Source: Dehalococcoidia bacterium (GTDB lineage: Bacteria > Chloroflexota > Dehalococcoidia > GIF9 > AB-539-J10). From it: 64,000 bases of DNA. Position 1 is the stretch's first letter; each line of letters begins with the position of its first letter. Below are positions 1 to 9,802 of this stretch, in pieces. The notes beneath the pieces are model-generated. The model was not told the origin of the DNA. It searched no databases and was given only the letters and a program-made list of their open reading frames with translations. The stretch is taken from the NCBI GenBank assembly GCA_030610855.1, contig JAUWQY010000005.1, positions 1 to 64,000 of the forward strand, written 5' to 3'. A program made the position numbers and the translations under genes.

Positions 1-2
1 AC

Positions 3-374
3 TATGGACATACCATCGGCCACGGCCTGGAGGCTGCTACACAGTACAAGCGCTTCCTGCATGGGGAGGCTGTAGCCATCGGCATGATGGGAGCTGCTAA
101 GCTCAGTCAGGGATTGGGCCTTTTGCCTTCAGCGGCAGTGAACCGTCAGCAAGCCCTGTTGCAGGAATTCGGCTTACCCACCTCATTGCCAGCGAAGCGA
201 AGCAATTTCAAGTTAAGCCTTGCTGAGGTAACCGGGGCCATGGAACTGGACAAGAAGATGAAGGAAAAGGCGATTCGCTGGGTGCTCTTACAGGATATCG
301 GCAAGGCAGTGATTCGTACCGATGTGCCTCACAAAGATGTGCTGGCCGTTCTTCGGGAGCTGGCAGGGCCTTAG
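3..374 (+). CDS. aroB: 3-dehydroquinate synthase, C-terminal part (5' end outside window)
   Basis: Frame open from base 3 reads YGHTIGHGLEAATQYKRFLHGEAVAIGMMGAAKLS, the conserved AroB metal-binding GH..E..... HGEAVAIGM region; stop at 374. Confidence 0.9.
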   Translation, partial: YGHTIGHGLEAATQYKRFLHGEAVAIGMMGAAKLSQGLGLLPSAAVNRQQALLQEFGLPTSLPAKRSNFKLSLAEVTGAMELDKKMKEKAIRWVLLQDIGKAVIRTDVPHKDVLAVLRELAGP

Positions 375-511
375 AGAATTGCCGGTACACAATACCCAGC
401 TCAAGTGTCGCCAAGAAATGATTGATAATGCCTAACAAACCGACCCAGCGGACGGCTGACAACCGCCGTTGATTCGGGAGATAAGCGTTTTCGTATACTT
501 GGAGGGAGAAC

Positions 512-940
512 ATGGATGACTTGTTGCAGCTAGGAAAAGAGGCTCTGGCGTCACAACCTTTCAGTGTGTTTGTCGGCGCAGACCTAATAGGCTACTCGCC
601 GGGGTGGGCTGAACTGACCATTCCAATCACTCCTCAACTGAAACAGCAGCATGGCTTTGTGCACGGAGGAGTCGTCAGTTATGCCGCAGATAACGCCCTC
701 ACGTTCGTGGGCGGAAGTGTCCTTGGCCCGGCAGTTGTGACATCGGAGTACAAGATCAATTATCTAAGGCCCGTTGTGGGGACGGCTTTGATTGCCAGAG
801 CAACGGTTATCTACTCGGGCAAGAGCCAGGCTGTCTGCCGTTGCGATGTATTCGTGATTGACGCAGGCAAGGAGACTCTGTGTGCTACTGCGCAGGGCAC
901 AATTGCAAGGATCGGACGGTCTTCGGAATCTCAGGCCTGA
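512..940 (+). CDS. PaaI-family hotdog-fold thioesterase
   Basis: 142 aa; QHGFVHGGVVSYAADNALTF resembles the PaaI HGG motif; SD-like ggaggga upstream. Confidence 0.85.
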   Translation: MDDLLQLGKEALASQPFSVFVGADLIGYSPGWAELTIPITPQLKQQHGFVHGGVVSYAADNALTFVGGSVLGPAVVTSEYKINYLRPVVGTALIARATVIYSGKSQAVCRCDVFVIDAGKETLCATAQGTIARIGRSSESQA

Positions 941-949
941 AGACCTCTG

Positions 950-1427
950 TCAAGGCTTGCGGGTCAGTATAGCCAGGCGGCGGCTCTCTAAAGTGAGGGG
1001 GCTTCCGTCCACCTCTCCATAGGTAGCCTCTATTCCTAGACCAGCCCTGGTTAGCATCCCGGCCAGTTCGGTAAGGGTATAGATTCGCACGCCATGGCAC
1101 ATCTCCCTGGTAGTGCCATCGGCGTACATGGTAATGTGACGGACGTCATTTCGCCCGGTCAGGGGGTCGAAGCTCCGTTCTTCCAGAACCTTTGACCCCG
1201 TTTCCGTCTCATACCAGCCCCGTCATTCAATAACCCCGCTTGGCCAGCTCTATAAGGTGTCTACCGTGGCCGCAGCATAGGTCCAGGATCTTGCTCCCCG
1301 CCGGCAGGGCCAGGGTCTTCTGGATGAAGTCTACCTCCCTGATGGTCCGCTCGGGCGTCAGGACTGGCTGGTACGTTTCCAGATAAGGCTGGCCGAAGAA
1401 CTCTTTATACCAGGACGTTTGAGTCAT
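950..1427 (-). pseudogene. Class I SAM-dependent methyltransferase, internally deleted
   Basis: N-terminal fragment 1227..1427 (..ILDLCCGHGRHLIELAKRGY, SAM motif I) ends at TGA; a C-terminal fragment in another frame follows at once (WYETETGSKVLEERSFDPLTGRNDVRHITMYADGTTREMCHGVRIYTLTELAGMLTRAGLGIEATYGEVDGSPLTLESRRLAILTRKP). The central part of the fold is missing. Confidence 0.8.
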
Positions 1428-1495
1428 CGCGCTCTATATCATCCCTTTGAGAAATGACACCACAGATGAACCGGGGCCTCTTACGTCAAGCTCAA

Positions 1496-1524
1496 TTGAA
1501 AGCGGGTCCTTTATGGGCTATAAT
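1496..1524 (+). promoter_or_regulatory. Sigma70-type promoter for aspS-tig-clpP
   Basis: TTGAAA - 17 nt - TATAAT, 26 nt upstream of the aspS start. Confidence 0.75.
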
Positions 1525-1550
1525 GACGAGTTCATAAAGGGAGAGTATCT

Positions 1551-3362
1551 TTGCTCAAGAACTACAACTGCGGTGAGCTGGGCGAAAAGCATGTGGGACG
1601 GGAGGTGACTCTAGCTGGCTGGGTGCACCGGCGTCGCGACCACGGCGGGAAGGTCTTCATCGACCTGCGCGACCGGGAAGGCATAGTCCAGGTAGTGTTC
1701 AATCCCCAGGTATCACAGGAGGCATGCCAGTTAGCCGGTTCGCTTCGTAGCGAGTATGTAATTCAGGTCATCGGGGAAGTTGTTCCTCGCCCTAAAGGGA
1801 CGGAGAATCCCAAACTGGCGAGCGGAGGCATTGAAGTCGTAGCCAGAGAGGTTGTCATCCTCAATCCATCGAAAACGCCCCCATTTTACATAAATGAAGA
1901 CGAGGAAGTGGAGGAGTCGCTTTGCCTCAAGAACCGCTATCTGTACCTGAGAAGAAAGAGGATGAAGGATAATCTTCTCTTGCGCCACAGGATGATAAAG
2001 TTCATTCGTGATTTCCTCGACACTAAGGGCTTTGTTGAAATCGAAACACCTATTCTGATTAAGAGCACACCGGAAGGAGCCCGTGACTACCTTGTGCCCA
2101 GCCGTGTCAATCCCGGCAAATTCTACGCCCTTCCTCAGTCTCCACAGCAGCTAAAGCAGATTCTCATGGTAGCCGGGTTTGACAAATACTTCCAGATAGC
2201 CCGTTGCTTCAGGGACGAAGACCTTCGAGCGGATCGCCAGCCTGAGTTTACGCAGCTTGACATGGAGATGAGCTTCATTGAGGTGGAGGACATATTGCAC
2301 CTCATGGAGGAGCTTTTCACCTCGCTTGTGGAGGCTACTGTACCTGGTGTGCGGTTGCTGAAGCCATTTCCGCGACTTTCGTATGAAGAAGCGATGGAGA
2401 AGTATGGCACAGACAAGCCGGATATCAGGTTCGGCCTGGAGATCAAGGACATCTCCGATATCGCCGGGCGCACCGACTTCCAGGTTTTTCGCTCGGCCCT
2501 CGACCACGGCGGCAAAGTGAAGGGCATATGCGTCCCTGGCTGTAGTCATTATACCCGCCATCAGCTTGACGAGTTGATCGGTCTGGCAAAAGGTTGCGGC
2601 GCCCAGGGTCTGATAACTGTGGCTTTCACAGGGGAGTCCGTAACGCCCGCTGAGGTGAAGTCGGCGGCTGCCAAGTATCTGCCTCCTCGGCAGTTGGAGG
2701 AAATGGCCCGTACATTGGAAGCAAAGCCCGGTGCGCTCCTGCTTATAGTGGCGGACAAATCGGACGTAGTCAATAAGACACTTGACGAGTTACGCCGCGA
2801 GATGGCACATCGGCTCAATCTAGCGGATGCTAAACTACTGGCTTTCACATTCGTAGTTGATTTCCCTCTACTGGAGTGGAGTGAGACCACCGGTCATTGG
2901 CAGCCCATGCACCATCCGTTTACTGCTCCTCGGGAAGAAGATGTGTCGCTTCTCGAGACAGAGCCAGCCAGGGTCTACGGTCAGCATTATGATGTAGTAT
3001 GCAATGGCTGTGAACTTGGCAGCGGTAGCATCAGGGTTCATAACCGTCAGCTTCAGGAAAGGATATTCAGCCGCCTTGGCTACAGCAAAGAGGAAACGGA
3101 AAACCGCTTTGGAGGGCTCTTGGAGGCGCTGGAATACGGAGCACCGCCCCATGGCGGTATTGCCATAGGGCTGGACCGGCTGGTAATGCTGTTTGCCGGG
3201 GAGCGGAGCATAAGGGAGGTTATTGCTTTCCCGAAGAATCAGAACGCCGTCGATATGATGCTGGACAGCCCTTCCTATGTTGATAAGTATCAGCTTGACG
3301 AGCTTAACCTCAAGCTGAAGCATGAGGTTCTGCGCCGCAATGACAAGGAGCACGGGACGTGA
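1551..3362 (+). CDS. aspS: Aspartyl-tRNA synthetase (bacterial type with GAD insertion)
   Basis: 603 aa; GWVHRRRDHGGKVFIDLRDREGIVQVVF anticodon-binding domain, class II motifs FRDEDLRADRQPEFTQLD and GIAIGLDRLVMLFAG; TTG start. Confidence 0.97.
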   Translation: MLKNYNCGELGEKHVGREVTLAGWVHRRRDHGGKVFIDLRDREGIVQVVFNPQVSQEACQLAGSLRSEYVIQVIGEVVPRPKGTENPKLASGGIEVVAREVVILNPSKTPPFYINEDEEVEESLCLKNRYLYLRRKRMKDNLLLRHRMIKFIRDFLDTKGFVEIETPILIKSTPEGARDYLVPSRVNPGKFYALPQSPQQLKQILMVAGFDKYFQIARCFRDEDLRADRQPEFTQLDMEMSFIEVEDILHLMEELFTSLVEATVPGVRLLKPFPRLSYEEAMEKYGTDKPDIRFGLEIKDISDIAGRTDFQVFRSALDHGGKVKGICVPGCSHYTRHQLDELIGLAKGCGAQGLITVAFTGESVTPAEVKSAAAKYLPPRQLEEMARTLEAKPGALLLIVADKSDVVNKTLDELRREMAHRLNLADAKLLAFTFVVDFPLLEWSETTGHWQPMHHPFTAPREEDVSLLETEPARVYGQHYDVVCNGCELGSGSIRVHNRQLQERIFSRLGYSKEETENRFGGLLEALEYGAPPHGGIAIGLDRLVMLFAGERSIREVIAFPKNQNAVDMMLDSPSYVDKYQLDELNLKLKHEVLRRNDKEHGT

Positions 3363-4651
3363 AAGTAAGCAGAGAGAATTCGGGGAGTTGCCGGGCAGTT
3401 CTTACAATTGAGGTTGAAGCCGGTGAGCTAGACAAATCACTGGACACGGCCTATCGTCACCTGGTAAGTGAGGTATCCATACCTGGTTTCCGCAAGGGAA
3501 AGGCGCCAAGAGCCATTCTGGTGCAGCACATCGGGAAGCAGAATCTGCTGGAGGAAGCATATGAGCACCTTATACCGCAGCTTTATGGAGAGGCGGTCGA
3601 GTCCCAGGAACTCGAGCCCATTGCCAGACCGGAGATAGAGATCGTCCAAACTGAGCCTTTGGTTTTCAGAGCTGTAGTGTCTCTGAAACCCGAGGTTAAG
3701 CTTGGTGATTACCATGGCATGAAGCTGCAGCCCGGACCAATAGTGGAAGTCGGCCAGGAAGAAGTTGCAGCCGCCATGGAGAGATTCCGTGAAGGACAAG
3801 GGGCGTGGGTGCTTGTAGACCGCCCTGTTGAGCCGGGTGATTTAGTTACCATGGACGTCGAAGCGAGTGTTGATGGGAAGCCCTGGCTGAATCACAAGGG
3901 GATATCGTATGAGGTCAATAAGGACTCACGTTCACCCGTACCCGGATTCGCCTCTCAATTACAGGGTGCTGAAAGGAACAAGGAAAGGACCTTCAATTTG
4001 GCTGTTCCTGATGACTATCCCGTCGAAGAGATGTGTGGAAAGGAAGGCGCTTTCAGAGTCACTGTTACGGAAATAAAGGAGAAGCATCTGCCCGAGCTTA
4101 ACGATGAGCTGGCTCAGAGTGCTGGCTATGATGATCTGGCGGCTATGAAGAAAAAGGTGGCTGCTGATCTGGGAGCCCAGGCTGAAGCCAGGAATCGCTC
4201 GGAGTTGAAGCAGAAGGCGCTTAATGCTCTGGTGGAAATCAGCGAGGTGAATTACCCCCCTGTTCTGGAGGATGAGGAAATCACCGGACTTCTGAGAGAT
4301 GAGGCGCAGCGGCTGGGTTTCAGAGAGCCAGCTGAATACCTGAAGATAAGCAACAAGACGGAGGAAGAACTCAGACAGGAACTGCGTCCTACAGCGAAAA
4401 AGAGGCTGACTCAGGGTCTTGTCCTGGACAGATTAGCTGAGGAGGAGAAGGTTGAAATCAACTCCTCTGAGGTGGATAATAAAGTAAGTGAAATTACGGA
4501 TGGTGCCGAGGATAAGGAGAAGGCGATGCAGTTCTTCTCGCATCCCCGAATCAGGCAATCAATCGAACAATCTCTGCGTACGCAGAAGACGATGGACCAA
4601 TTGCTGGAAATAGCCGTTGGCAATGTCGAGGTTATGACAAAGGAGGATTGA
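3359..4651 (+). CDS. tig: Trigger factor
   Basis: 430 aa; N-terminal VSIPGFRKGKAPRAILVQHIG ribosome-binding signature; next to clpP. Confidence 0.95.
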   Translation: MKVSRENSGSCRAVLTIEVEAGELDKSLDTAYRHLVSEVSIPGFRKGKAPRAILVQHIGKQNLLEEAYEHLIPQLYGEAVESQELEPIARPEIEIVQTEPLVFRAVVSLKPEVKLGDYHGMKLQPGPIVEVGQEEVAAAMERFREGQGAWVLVDRPVEPGDLVTMDVEASVDGKPWLNHKGISYEVNKDSRSPVPGFASQLQGAERNKERTFNLAVPDDYPVEEMCGKEGAFRVTVTEIKEKHLPELNDELAQSAGYDDLAAMKKKVAADLGAQAEARNRSELKQKALNALVEISEVNYPPVLEDEEITGLLRDEAQRLGFREPAEYLKISNKTEEELRQELRPTAKKRLTQGLVLDRLAEEEKVEINSSEVDNKVSEITDGAEDKEKAMQFFSHPRIRQSIEQSLRTQKTMDQLLEIAVGNVEVMTKED

Positions 4652-5265
4652 TGGAAACAGTATCTCAGGTCATAATTCCTACGGTGACCGAGACCAGTGC
4701 TCGGGGTGAGCGTATTTTCGACATATACTCGCTCTTGCTCAGAGAGAGGATAGTTTTTTTGGGCACCCCGATTAACGACCAGATAGCCAATCTCATTATT
4801 GCTCAACTCCTATACTTGGAGAGAGAGGACTCGGAAAAGGACATTAACCTTTATGTCCATTGTCCTGGCGGCATCATCAGCGCGGGCCTGGCCATCTACG
4901 ACACGATGCAGATTCTTCGCTGCCCCATATCTACCATCTGTGTTGGTCTGGCAGCCAGCATGGGGACCTTGCTCCTTTGTGCTGGCACTAAAGGCAAGAG
5001 GTTTGCTTTGGCCAACTCCACCATACATATGCATCAGGCAATCGGCGGTGCTCAAGGGCAGGCGACAGATATTGCGATTGCTGCCAGAGAGATCATGAGG
5101 ATGCAGGAGATGATACGGACTATTATGGCCAAGCACACCGGTCAGCCCGTAGAGAAGATTGCCCACGATACCGACAGGGATTTCTATCTTAGCGCTGAAC
5201 AGGCAGTGGAATACGGCATTGTAGACGAGATACTCAGGAAGCCAGCCCAGAAAGAAGGTGGATAG
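4648..5265 (+). CDS. clpP: ATP-dependent Clp protease proteolytic subunit
   Basis: ClpP catalytic Ser context GLAASMGTLLL and His context STIHMHQAIGG; IYDTMQ motif. Confidence 0.97.
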   Translation: MMETVSQVIIPTVTETSARGERIFDIYSLLLRERIVFLGTPINDQIANLIIAQLLYLEREDSEKDINLYVHCPGGIISAGLAIYDTMQILRCPISTICVGLAASMGTLLLCAGTKGKRFALANSTIHMHQAIGGAQGQATDIAIAAREIMRMQEMIRTIMAKHTGQPVEKIAHDTDRDFYLSAEQAVEYGIVDEILRKPAQKEGG

Positions 5266-5314
5266 CTGGCCGTGTCCCGGGCTTGGGCAGACTGGCCCGC
5301 CTCAATGACCACGC

Positions 5315-5521
5315 GTGAAAATGGTGAGGCATCTTACAGTCTTAACTGGTAGGATGATAGCTGAACTGCGGGATTGGACAGAGGTGAGCTCTGCGCTGTA
5401 TGCCGCAGGTGAACCATTCGGAGGGCTGGGCAAAGGGGGCTTGATTACCGTCATCGTCGTTTCCGTGATCGCTATCGTGACCTTCGTGTGGATCTTTCGT
5501 GAGACCGGGAAGCGAGAGTAG
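5315..5521 (+). CDS. Small single-pass membrane protein, unknown function
   Basis: 68 aa; hydrophobic segment GLITVIVVSVIAIVTFVWIF then charged RETGKRE tail; directly downstream of clpP. Confidence 0.35.
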   Translation: MKMVRHLTVLTGRMIAELRDWTEVSSALYAAGEPFGGLGKGGLITVIVVSVIAIVTFVWIFRETGKRE

Positions 5522-5660
5522 GCAACTGGCTCGGTTCGCCAGCTCCACTCCTCCTTGTGCAGAATCAACCGATGCGTGCCGGAGCCCGCTTCACCTTCCT
5601 CCCTCCAATTCCGTCTGCCCCCCGACTTGTCGGGGCAAAGCAATCTCGTGGCGCTCACGG

Positions 5661-6326
5661 TTAACTCCGCCAAGAACTGTCGAATATATGTTTCCTTATC
5701 CTGGCCCACGTGCTGGCAAAATGAGCTAAGTAGCCAGATTTCTGGCCGAATATTGTGCCCTGAGCCAGGGACTTCAGGAAGCCCTCAGGCCCATCGAATT
5801 CGGGCATTTCAACGTATGCTCGACCGATTTCTCCTACCGTATGGGCATCGCTACCGGCACTGGCAGCCTTTCCCTGCTCGATGGCCAATTTTCGTGCTCT
5901 GGCAATACTATGGGAAAACGGCGTGCGGGAATTGTAAGCTTCGATGACATCAACCCGAGATAGAACCTCGGGCGAAGTTAGCCTGTCAGTGTTCCCGAAA
6001 AGCGATCTGCCGAACGGGTGGGGAATGCCGACCAGACCGCCCTGGCTCTTGATCCGGGATATCGTTTCCTGGGGAGATAGTCCCGGCGGAACTCTCTCAC
6101 TGAGAAAGAGCCCCATTATTTCACCCGCCGGCGTCTGGATCTCCTCAGCAACGATTACTTCGAACGGGGCGATCTCCCTTAGCTTTAAGGCGCCGGCAAC
6201 GGTATTGTGGTCAGCTACAGCGATGCAGTTTATGCCTAGCTGGAGGCACCGCTCGACTATTCGCTCCAAAGGTGTAAGACAGTCTATTGAATAGCAGGTA
6301 TGGATATGTAAATCAGCTCTTACCAA
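5661..6326 (-). CDS. PHP-domain metal-dependent phosphoesterase
   Basis: MVRADLHIHTCYSIDCLTP, VADHNT, AGSDAHTVGEIGRAY are PHP motifs. Confidence 0.9.
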   Translation of the reverse strand: MVRADLHIHTCYSIDCLTPLERIVERCLQLGINCIAVADHNTVAGALKLREIAPFEVIVAEEIQTPAGEIMGLFLSERVPPGLSPQETISRIKSQGGLVGIPHPFGRSLFGNTDRLTSPEVLSRVDVIEAYNSRTPFSHSIARARKLAIEQGKAASAGSDAHTVGEIGRAYVEMPEFDGPEGFLKSLAQGTIFGQKSGYLAHFASTWARIRKHIFDSSWRS

Positions 6327-6470
6327 TTACCTTACCTGTACCTTGTTAAGCAGCCTTGATTATACCAGATTCTGCCGAGAATACGCCTGAACCTCTTCAG
6401 CGACGATGTGTTAAGGCTCCCGGGCAGAGAAGCCAGCATCGCTGATGAGAGAAAGGCCAATCAGGTGCCA

Positions 6471-7031
6471 TCAGCCAGCCTTTTCTTGATACTCGCCGGT
6501 GCGAGTATTGACTCTGAGGATGTCCCCTGTGTTGATGAAGAGGGGTACCTGGACGTTTGCCCCCGTTTCCAGTTTCGCTGCTTTGGTGCCCGCTGTAGCC
6601 CTGTCTCCCTTGAAGCCGGGCTCTGTCTCAGTAACCTGAAGCTCCACGGAAGCAGGCATCTCTATTGTCACTGTCTCCCCCTTGTTAGTCATAATCCTCA
6701 GCATCAGTCCCTCTTTCAGATACTTCGTACCCTCTCCTATTTGAGCAGCAGTTAACATAATCTGTTCGTAGCTCTCATTATCCATGAAGTAGTAAAGGTC
6801 ACCGTCGCTATAAAGGTACTGGACGGGGCGGTGCTCCAGGAATACCGGTGCCACTTTGTCCCCGGACTGGAAATTCCGCTCGGCAGCATTCCCGGTGCGA
6901 ACGTCACGAAGTTTCAACTTGATTATGGGTTGTCTTTGCTGCATCTTGACGTGTTGGTACTCGAGAACCACATATATCCCGCCATCCATCTCTATGGCAG
7001 CTCCCTTTCTCAATTCGCCGGCATCGATCAT
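6471..7031 (-). CDS. efp: Elongation factor P
   Basis: 186 aa; full EF-P pattern including KGAAIEMDGGIYVVLEYQHVKMQQRQPIIKLKLRDVRTG. Confidence 0.97.
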   Translation of the reverse strand: MIDAGELRKGAAIEMDGGIYVVLEYQHVKMQQRQPIIKLKLRDVRTGNAAERNFQSGDKVAPVFLEHRPVQYLYSDGDLYYFMDNESYEQIMLTAAQIGEGTKYLKEGLMLRIMTNKGETVTIEMPASVELQVTETEPGFKGDRATAGTKAAKLETGANVQVPLFINTGDILRVNTRTGEYQEKAG

Positions 7032-7059
7032 CTAGTAACCTCCCTGTTTTTCAGATGTG

Positions 7060-8199
7060 TCAGAATGACAAGCCTCTCTCCGCCCTGGTAAGCACTCTGG
7101 CCTTTCCATTCTCCAAAACCACGACATCCTCGATTCTAATACCCCCTTGTCCCGGAAGGTAAATCCCCGGTTCCACGGTAAAGACCATGCCGTCTGCAAG
7201 CGAACCGGAGGAGGCCGGACCGACCGCGGGCAACTCGTGCACCGCCAACCCGACACCGTGTCCCAGACCATGTCCAAAGTTCTCTCCATAGCCAGCTTGC
7301 TCAATAACAGTTCGCGCCAGCTGGTCTGCCTGCCGAGCATCCATATCTGATTTGACTCCCTGGATAGCAGCGGTCTGTGCTTTTAGAACTATATCATAGA
7401 TCTTCTGCATGGTCTTGCTTGCTTCGCCCAGAAACAAGGTGCGAGTGAGATCGCTACAATAACCGCTGATTCTGGCGCCCATATCAATCACCACCGGTTC
7501 ACCTGAGCGCATTCTTCTCTCTGTAGGTCGCGCATGGGGCAAGACTGAATTCGGGCCTGAAGCCACTATGATCTCAAAGGCGACGCCCTCACTTCCTTCT
7601 TGGCGAAGGAGTTTCTCTATCTCCCAGGCTGCCTCCTTCTCCGTCATGGCGGGACGAATTATCGTCTTTGCCTGCTGGAAGACGACATCGCCTAGCTCCA
7701 CCGCCCTTGTAATGAGCGCCAGTTCCTCCGGTTCTTTGATGGAGCGGAGATGCTCTACCAGACCGACGGCTGGAACAAGCTCGAGGTTAACGTGCGTGGT
7801 CTTTAGTGCCTCGCTGAGCTTATGATGACTATCGTAAGAAACGGAATCTGCCTCGAAGCCTAACTTGTGCCACCCCAAATCAGAGAGCAGACCGGGAAGC
7901 CAATCATGCAACTCTCGTTTGGTCTGGAAGATCACGAATTCCGGTGACTCTTCTTTAGCTTGCTCCACATAGCGGAAATCAGTGGCCAGAATAGCGTCTT
8001 TCTCAGAGATGAGTAGCCATCCTGAGGAGCCGGCAAATCCAGAAAGGTAGCGGCGGTTCTCCGGCCGCGAAACGAGAAGAGCATCCAATCCGCTTTCGGC
8101 AATCGATGTTCGTAACTTCTGCAATCGCTTCATCTCTGGCTTTCTCCTGGGCTCATCTGCAATTCTACTCGTCATTCTCAGCCTCCTTTTCCGTTCCAT
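7060..8199 (-). CDS. Xaa-Pro aminopeptidase / M24 metallopeptidase
   Basis: M24 motifs: VVIDMGARISGYCSDLTRT, GHGLGHGVGLAVHELP, VFTVEPGIYLPGQGGIRIEDVV; next to efp. Confidence 0.95.
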   Translation of the reverse strand: MERKRRLRMTSRIADEPRRKPEMKRLQKLRTSIAESGLDALLVSRPENRRYLSGFAGSSGWLLISEKDAILATDFRYVEQAKEESPEFVIFQTKRELHDWLPGLLSDLGWHKLGFEADSVSYDSHHKLSEALKTTHVNLELVPAVGLVEHLRSIKEPEELALITRAVELGDVVFQQAKTIIRPAMTEKEAAWEIEKLLRQEGSEGVAFEIIVASGPNSVLPHARPTERRMRSGEPVVIDMGARISGYCSDLTRTLFLGEASKTMQKIYDIVLKAQTAAIQGVKSDMDARQADQLARTVIEQAGYGENFGHGLGHGVGLAVHELPAVGPASSGSLADGMVFTVEPGIYLPGQGGIRIEDVVVLENGKARVLTRAERGLSF

Positions 8200-8221
8200 T
8201 CAGAATGATACTCTAAACCGA

Positions 8222-9604
8222 TTACAGCCGCAGTATCATGTGTGCAATCCCGAAGTAAAGCAGCACACCGAAAATATCCATAACCGTGGTTATGAAGGGG
8301 GCGGATACCAGAGCCGGGTCGATCCTTAATCAATGAAAGACGAATGGGAAAGCGGCGCCGACCAGGGTTGCCATCGCTGAGATGGCCACCAGGGTCGAGC
8401 TCACCACAACGGCTACTTGCAGATTCCCGCCTAGCACATAAGCCCAGCCCAGGGCAATCATGCCGAGGATAACGCCCAAGACAGCACCTATCCCAGCCTC
8501 CCGCACGACCACGGCCAGGGCTCGTTTCGGGATCACCTCCCCGGTAGCCAGCCCGCGAATGACGACGGTGGCCGATTGCGCCCCCACGTTCCCGCCGGTG
8601 CCGATCAGCAGCGGGATAAAGGCAGCGAGTATCAGTATCTCCCCGAGCAACCTTTCCTGCCCGGCAATGATCGAGCCGGTAATCGTGTTCACCAGGATAA
8701 GCAGGAGAAGCCATACCGCCCGCCGCCGCACGACGCTGAAGATACGGCTGGCAAAATAACCTCGCTCGGTACCGGGCACCGCACCGAAGCGATAGATGTC
8801 TTCGGTGGCCTCTTGCTCCACAATGTCCACCACGTCATCGTGGGTGATGATACCGACAAGGCGCTGTTCCGCATCTACCACGGGAATGGCCAGCAGGTCG
8901 TGCTCGCGAAGTTCCCTGGCCGCTTCCTCGCGGTCAGCGTGGGTAGAGACGAAGGGCGGGCTTGGCTTCATAATATCAGATACCCTGGCATCCGGGTCGG
9001 CGATGACCATGTCCTTGAGTGAAACGGTGCCTATTAGATGACGCAGGCGGTCCATGACATAGCACTCGTATACAGTCTCGTGGTCAATGGCGAGCCGCCT
9101 CACTCTTTCCAGCGCCTGGGCTACGGTCATATCACCATGCAGGTCCACAAACAGAGGGGTCATCTCCCGCCCGGCCGTTCCTTCCTCATAGCCCAACAAC
9201 TGCAGGGTGAGACGACGTTGGTCAGGCGAGAGTATCTGTAGCAGCCTCCGGGCTACCTTGGCAGGCACCTCCTCCAGCAACTCAGTCCGGTCATCAGGCG
9301 GCAGCGATTCGAGAAAACTCCTCGCCGCCTGGTCACTGAACGCCTCGAGAAGCCGGTTCTGAAGAGCTCCGTCCATATCATCAAAAACAGAGATGGCGAG
9401 GCTCTTGGGGAGCAGGCGAAATGCTATCACCGCTCTATCTCCCGCTACACTGGCCAGCAGCTCGGCGATGTCCGTAGGCTCTGTATCTACGAGCCTCTCC
9501 CGCAAAGTCCTGTATTGCTTATTCTCCAGCAACTCCTTGAATGTGTTCTCATCCAGGGCTGCCGATGGCCGCTTTTCGTGAAGATCTTCGCTCATGTCCC
9601 ACAC
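8222..9604 (-). CDS. mgtE: Magnesium transporter MgtE; ORF interrupted by an in-frame TGA at 8330..8332
   Basis: MgtE N-domain, CBS pair and TM region in ORF 8330..9604. After the TGA the same frame continues LRIDPALVSAPFITTVMDIFGVLLYFGIAHMILRL* to 8222, matching the expected last TM helix of MgtE. Start may be ATG at 9595. Confidence 0.85.
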
Positions 9605-9613
9605 AAACAGAAA

Positions 9614-9639
9614 GCCCCACGTCCGGTGGGACGCGGGGC
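9614..9639 (-). terminator. Intrinsic terminator hairpin in the mgtE 5' leader
   Basis: Minus-strand GCCCCGCGTCC-CACC-GGACGTGGGGC (11-bp stem with one G-U) followed by TTTCTGTTTGTGT, just upstream of the mgtE start. Confidence 0.75.
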
Positions 9640-9767
9640 GTATACGCCTGACTCAGGGACCTGTACTAAAGCAAGCCCCACCACCATCGAACGAAAATGA
9701 CAATCTCTCGCCGTTTATGATCTGGGCCTGGTGATGATTTCGTTTCCATATCTTGTATCTCGTCCGG
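9640..9767 (-). promoter_or_regulatory. Candidate cis-regulatory leader RNA (attenuator/riboswitch-like) of mgtE
   Basis: Roughly 160-nt leader between a consensus promoter and a terminator; upstream RNA segment GGUGGGGC (plus 9675..9682) can pair with the terminator 5' arm GCCCCGC, an antiterminator alternative. Confidence 0.55.
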
Positions 9768-9773
9768 GAAAGG

Positions 9774-9802
9774 ATTATAGCCCGCCCATACCATCATGTC
9801 AA
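9774..9802 (-). promoter_or_regulatory. Consensus sigma70 promoter of mgtE
   Basis: TTGACA - exactly 17 nt - TATAAT on the minus strand. Confidence 0.85.

Noticed and set aside
5606-5640. Hairpin CCCCGA-cttg-TCGGGG as a strong terminator after the small clpP-linked ORF
   Set aside because: No U-tract follows; could be a common small palindrome, so not listed as a terminator.
8178-8714. 178-aa minus-strand ORF overlapping mgtE
   Set aside because: Low-complexity out-of-frame reading of mgtE; the real MgtE C-terminus is in the main mgtE frame after the TGA.
9593-9780. Calling the mgtE leader an M-box (ykoK) riboswitch
   Set aside because: The conserved M-box sequence blocks I know could not be located; left as an unassigned leader.
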